A stretch of DNA of 64,000 nucleotides from Williamsia muralis (GTDB taxonomy: Bacteria > Actinomycetota > Actinomycetes > Mycobacteriales > Mycobacteriaceae), in assembly GCF_002735905.1 (NCBI RefSeq), contig NZ_PEBD01000002.1, positions 1 through 64,000 of the forward strand, given 5' to 3'. Shown here one piece after another: positions 60,522 through 64,000 of the stretch. The translations under genes were made by a program, and so were the position numbers. Numbering within the stretch: the stretch's first letter is position 1; each line of letters starts with the position of its first letter. The notes under the pieces are model-generated. The model did not search any database, was not told where the DNA came from, and worked only from the letters and a program-made list of their open reading frames with translations.

Positions 60522-61847
60522 TCAGCCGATCCTCGCTCTGGACCCGAGGATGCCCTGGGGTCTGATGGTGAGAATGACGATGAGAACGAGCAGGCCGCCG
60601 ATGTACTTGAGGTCGGGGTTGATCCAGTAGGTGGAGACCTGGACCAGAAGACCCACGATCACACAGCCCAGCAGCGCGCCGTAGGCCGTTCCGAGTCCGC
60701 CGAGGGTGATGCCGGCGAACATGAGCAGAAGCAATTTGAAACCCATCTCCCATTGGACACGGCCGCCGAGTTCGGACATCGCGAAGAGAACGCCGCCGAG
60801 GGTCGCGAGGCCGCCTGACAAGGCCCAGACGAACAAGATGACGCGGTCCACGTTGATGCCGGACGATGCGGCGAGGTCGCGGTTGTCGGCAACGGCTCGC
60901 ATGGCCTTGCCGATCCGCGTCTTCTGCAGCATCAGCGCCACCAGCAGCAGCACGACGAGGCTGATGATGATGCACCACAGGTTGACCGGGGTGATCGCGA
61001 AAGCGCCGGAACCGATCTGCGTCTGCACCTGGTAGTCGTCGAACGGTTCGGCGCGGTCGGAGAAGAAGATCAAGATTCCGTAGCGCATGATGAGCGCCAA
61101 TCCGATCGAAACCACCAGCATCGCGATGAGTCCGGATCGGCGTCGCCGCAGCGGTCGCCAGATGGCGAGTTCGTTCAGGATGCCGACACCTATGCCGACG
61201 ATGATCGCCAGGATGGTCGCCGGTATCAGCTGGACACCGAGCTTGACGTTGATTGCCCAAGCCACCACAGCACCCAGGGTCACCAGCTCTCCATGGGCGA
61301 AGTTGGTCAGACCGGTGGTACCGAAGATGAGGCTCAGACCAACACCGGTGATCGCGATGATGAGACCGAATCTCAGACCGTCGATCGCCAGCCGCGTGAG
61401 TTCCTCGGCGGCGCCGATCTCGGTGGCGGTGCGCTCCTCACCGAAGAGGAAGATCACCGGCCGCGGAGAGCCTGCGGTGACCGTGACCGCGACGGTGTCT
61501 TTCTGTACCTCGACCCCACTCGGGATGGTCGACTTGTCGATCACCACCGAATAGGTGCCGGGCGGCAGGTTCATCGTCCATGCCCCGGTATCGGAGGAGG
61601 TGGACGACTGGACCACGGCGCCGGCCTGGTCTTTGGCGTCGACTTTCACTTCTGCGACGGGTTCGGAGCCATTTCGCAGCGTTCCGAACACCCGGACGGT
61701 GTCGTCTGAGGATGGAGCTGGGGTGGCCACAGCGCTTCCGGTGCCGACTATCCCGGCAAGTAGAAGCGATGCCAGCAAGGCCAGGAGAGCGCCTGCCCCT
61801 AACTTGGCTCCCAAGACCCGTGCTCGCTGAGCATGACGGGGCATCAC
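60522..61847 (-). CDS. livH: LivH-type permease with fused N-terminal extracytoplasmic Ig-like domain
   Basis: 441 aa against about 290 for normal LivH. Residues 1-40 are a signal-like helix ('GALLALLASLLLAGIVG'). Residues about 45-130 form a carboxypeptidase-regulatory/Ig-like beta domain ('VRVFGTLRNGSEPVAEVKVDAKD', 'SSDTGAWTMNLPPGTYSVVID'). The rest is canonical LivH ('GLSLIFGTTGLTNFAHGELVTLGA', 'KAMRAVADNRDLAASSGINVDRVI', 'MFAGITLGGLGTAYGALLG'). GTG 61847 has GGAGG 8 nt upstream; ATG 61844 is next. First gene of livHMGF. Confidence 0.88.
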   Translation of the reverse strand: MMPRHAQRARVLGAKLGAGALLALLASLLLAGIVGTGSAVATPAPSSDDTVRVFGTLRNGSEPVAEVKVDAKDQAGAVVQSSTSSDTGAWTMNLPPGTYSVVIDKSTIPSGVEVQKDTVAVTVTAGSPRPVIFLFGEERTATEIGAAEELTRLAIDGLRFGLIIAITGVGLSLIFGTTGLTNFAHGELVTLGAVVAWAINVKLGVQLIPATILAIIVGIGVGILNELAIWRPLRRRRSGLIAMLVVSIGLALIMRYGILIFFSDRAEPFDDYQVQTQIGSGAFAITPVNLWCIIISLVVLLLVALMLQKTRIGKAMRAVADNRDLAASSGINVDRVILFVWALSGGLATLGGVLFAMSELGGRVQWEMGFKLLLLMFAGITLGGLGTAYGALLGCVIVGLLVQVSTYWINPDLKYIGGLLVLIVILTIRPQGILGSRARIG

Positions 61848-61957
61848 GCGTGAATCCTCCCGAAGGTGGTCGGCGCGCGGCACTTTTGCCGCGCGAACAT
61901 CTCGTTTGGCGACCCTATAACCACCGAGGACTCGCGGCAGGGTTTCTATGTTTCCCC

Positions 61958-61979
61958 CGAGTTACTGTTGAGTAACTCG
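61958..61979. promoter_or_regulatory. Perfect inverted repeat between livH and polA
   Basis: CGAGTTACT (61958-61966), spacer GTTG, AGTAACTCG (61971-61979). It is a 22-bp dyad of TetR-operator type, about 110 bp upstream of livH and 88 bp upstream of polA. It is the likely control site of the liv operon. Confidence 0.55.
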
Positions 61980-62066
61980 CCTTTGTGAGCTGGTTCGACG
62001 CCGAGAAAATTGGTTTTGGTGAGGCGTCTTGCCGGGACTGTCGGCGAAGCTCCATACACTTGCGTC

Positions 62067-64000
62067 GTGAGTCCTGCCCAGATCAGCAAACCCGGCCGTA
62101 CATCGGCGAAATCAGCGTCCAAGGCGCAGCAGCCGACCTTGATGCTGCTCGATGGTCACTCGTTGGCGTTCCGCGCATTTTTCGCGTTACCCGCCGAGAA
62201 CTTCAAGACCGCATCAGGTCAGACCACCAACGCCGTGTACGGGTTCACCTCGATGTTGATCAACCTGCTGCGCGACGAGAACCCGAGCCACATCGCGGCC
62301 GCCTTCGACGTGTCGCGGCAGACGTTCCGTGCAGAGGTGTTCCCCGAATACAAGGCGCAGCGCAGCTCGGCGCCTGACGAATTCCGTGGCCAGATCGACC
62401 TCACCAAGGACGTCCTGGGGGCGATGGGCATCCCGGTTCTGGCCCGGGAGGGTTACGAAGCCGACGACATCATCGCCACGTTGACCACCCAGGCAGCGGA
62501 GCAGGGTTTTCGCGTTCTGGTGGTCACCGGTGACCGCGACGCGCTGCAACTGGTGACCGACAACGTCACGGTTCTCTACCCCAAACGTGGCGTCTCGGAG
62601 TTGACGCGGTTCACCCCGGACGAAGTGGAGAAGAAGTACGGACTGACGCCTTCGCAGTACCCGGACTTCGCCGCGCTGCGCGGTGACCCGTCGGACAACC
62701 TGCCCGGCATTCCCGGCGTGGGGGAGAAGACCGCGTCGAAGTGGATCAGGGAGTACGGGTCGCTGTCTGGTCTGGTGGAGAACGCAGACAAGGTAAAAGG
62801 CAAAGTGGGCGACGCCTTTCGCGCCCACGTGGCCAGTGTCCAGATGAACCGTCAGCTCACCGAGCTGGTGCGCGACATGGACCTGCCGATCGGTCCGGAC
62901 GACCTGCAGCTGGCGCCCTGGGACCGCAACCAGATCCACCAGCTGTTCGACGACCTCGAGTTCCGGGTGCTGCGGGACCGGTTGTTCACCACCCTCACCT
63001 CCGCCGAGCCAGAAGCCGAGTCGGGCTTCGATCTACGGGGCAGTCAGCTCGGCGCGGGCCAGGTTGCGGATTGGCTTGCCGCGCACGCGGCGCCCGGCAC
63101 CGGGCGGGCAGGCCTCACGATTGTCGGGCCCCGGCAGGTCTACGGGTCGGACGTCACAGGCATCGCGATCGCTGCGGCCGATGGCGAGTCGGCTTACCTC
63201 GATCCCTCCGAGATCGGGCCGGCAGACGAGGAGGCGATCTCCGACTGGCTGGCCGATACCAACGCTGCCAAAGCCATCCACGAGGCCAAGTGGGCGTTCC
63301 ACGCACTTCGCGGCCGCGGCTGGCGTCTCGGCGGGGTCACCAGTGACACGTCGCTCGCTGCCTATCTGGTTCGTCCCGGGCAACGATCGTTCAACCTCGA
63401 TGACCTCGCCCTGCGGTACCTCCGGCGTGAACTGCGCGCGGACGCCGCCCCCAACGACGGTCAGCTCTCGTTGCTCGACGAGGACTCCGGCGCACAGGCC
63501 GCGGCCGACCAGGCGATGCTGCAGGCCCAAGCCGTCGGCGAGCTGGCCGACCGCTTCGACGAGGAGTTGGCGAAGATCGACTCGGCCTCGCTCCTGACGG
63601 ACATGGAGCTGCCACTGCTTTTTGTCCTGGCCGAACTCGAAGCAGCCGGCATCGCCATCGATTCAGCACATCTCGAGGATCTCGAGTCAGGATTCGCTGC
63701 GCGGGTGCGCCAATCCGCGGAAGCGGCCTACGAGGTGATCGGCGAGCAGATCAACCTGGGATCGCCCAAGCAATTGCAGGTCGTACTATTCGACAAACTC
63801 GAGATGCCCAAGACCAAGAAGACCAAGACCGGGTACACCACCGACGCCGATGCGCTGCTTGCGATGTTCGAGAAGACGGGGCACCCGTTCCTGGAACATC
63901 TTCTGGCGCACCGCGACGCCACACGGCTCAAGGTCACGGTGGACGGACTGCTGAAGTCCGTCTCGGACGACGGACGGGTGCACACCACCTTCAACCAGAC
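62067..64000 (+). CDS. polA: DNA polymerase I, N-terminal part (runs off the window)
   Basis: 644 codons visible from GTG 62067; the polymerase palm and fingers lie beyond the window. The N-terminal 5'-3' nuclease has 'LMLLDGHSLAFRAFFA', 'AAFDVSRQTFR', 'GYEADDIIATL', 'VVTGDRDALQLV' and 'GDPSDNLPGIPGVGEKTA' (about residues 25-230). The middle 3'-5' exonuclease-like domain lacks the first Asp-x-Glu motif, as in other actinobacterial PolA, so proofreading is probably absent. 'GSPKQLQVVLFDKL' begins the polymerase thumb. Start has no strong Shine-Dalgarno. Confidence 0.95.
   Translation, partial: MSPAQISKPGRTSAKSASKAQQPTLMLLDGHSLAFRAFFALPAENFKTASGQTTNAVYGFTSMLINLLRDENPSHIAAAFDVSRQTFRAEVFPEYKAQRSSAPDEFRGQIDLTKDVLGAMGIPVLAREGYEADDIIATLTTQAAEQGFRVLVVTGDRDALQLVTDNVTVLYPKRGVSELTRFTPDEVEKKYGLTPSQYPDFAALRGDPSDNLPGIPGVGEKTASKWIREYGSLSGLVENADKVKGKVGDAFRAHVASVQMNRQLTELVRDMDLPIGPDDLQLAPWDRNQIHQLFDDLEFRVLRDRLFTTLTSAEPEAESGFDLRGSQLGAGQVADWLAAHAAPGTGRAGLTIVGPRQVYGSDVTGIAIAAADGESAYLDPSEIGPADEEAISDWLADTNAAKAIHEAKWAFHALRGRGWRLGGVTSDTSLAAYLVRPGQRSFNLDDLALRYLRRELRADAAPNDGQLSLLDEDSGAQAAADQAMLQAQAVGELADRFDEELAKIDSASLLTDMELPLLFVLAELEAAGIAIDSAHLEDLESGFAARVRQSAEAAYEVIGEQINLGSPKQLQVVLFDKLEMPKTKKTKTGYTTDADALLAMFEKTGHPFLEHLLAHRDATRLKVTVDGLLKSVSDDGRVHTTFNQ

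Noticed and set aside
1-64000. CRISPR arrays, rRNA genes, insertion sequences
   Set aside because: No regularly spaced repeats, no ribosomal RNA signatures and no transposase-like proteins were recognised. A systematic repeat search was not possible by eye.

Overview
High-GC actinobacterial chromosome, most likely a mycolic-acid-containing Mycobacteriales member close to Gordonia or Rhodococcus. The evidence is an Lsr2 nucleoid protein, an ANTAR response regulator of the PdtaR type a few genes from polA (a neighbourhood also known from mycobacteria), an LppP/LprE-type lipoprotein, frequent GTG starts and tightly overlapping operons. The genus is an inference; no ribosomal RNA or other decisive marker is in the window.

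Layout. (1) 1-5.7 kb: loose catabolic genes (TauD/TfdA dioxygenase, MmgE/PrpD protein, a luciferase-like monooxygenase split by a stop codon, an orphan sugar-type binding lipoprotein). (2) 6.2-12.0 kb: an accessory island with an unknown small gene, an active tyrosine recombinase and a recombinase-like protein without catalytic residues, then an Xre/RES toxin-antitoxin pair, an lsr2 gene and about 1.2 kb of decaying sequence. (3) 12.0-25.1 kb: a minus-strand aromatic catabolic operon. A complete class I P450 system (P450, 3Fe-4S ferredoxin, reductase) resembling the CYP199 aromatic O-demethylases is followed by two FAH-family hydrolases, an SMP-30 lactonase, an MhpA-like hydroxylase, an acyl-CoA ligase, an extradiol dioxygenase and a glutathione-independent formaldehyde dehydrogenase. 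A TetR regulator is divergent. (4) 25.5-34.3 kb: an NCS1 permease, ATP-dependent hydantoinase/oxoprolinase subunits HyuA and HyuB, a cytoplasmic AmiC-like amide sensor and a PucR regulator. (5) 34.5-47.6 kb: a methylated-amine and nitrogen locus. It holds an N-carbamoyl amidohydrolase, an XRE-cupin regulator, mgsC-mgsB-mgsA-gmaS, a single FAD amine oxidoreductase, a divergent cupin-DmmA-reductase-DUF3445 dimethylamine monooxygenase operon, an ammonium transporter with a GlnR-like box, and a second XRE-cupin regulator. (6) 47.7-54.9 kb: regulators and efflux (SDR/XRE pair, ABC exporter with its MerR, lipoprotein, NmrA/ArsR pair, MFS remnant). (7) 54.9-64 kb: core genes (an odd CAA tRNA, pdtaR, livK convergent with livFGMH, start of polA).

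How they fit. Region 5 reads as a route from dimethylamine to methylamine (DUF3445 monooxygenase), to gamma-glutamylmethylamide (GMAS), to N-methylglutamate (MgsABC), and then oxidation by one FAD protein in place of the usual four-subunit MgdABCD. Region 4 could feed the same locus with N-carbamoyl amino acids, for example N-carbamoylsarcosine from N-methylhydantoin; this is an inference. The formaldehyde made by demethylation in regions 3 and 5 could be removed by the dehydrogenase at 13.7-15.0 kb.
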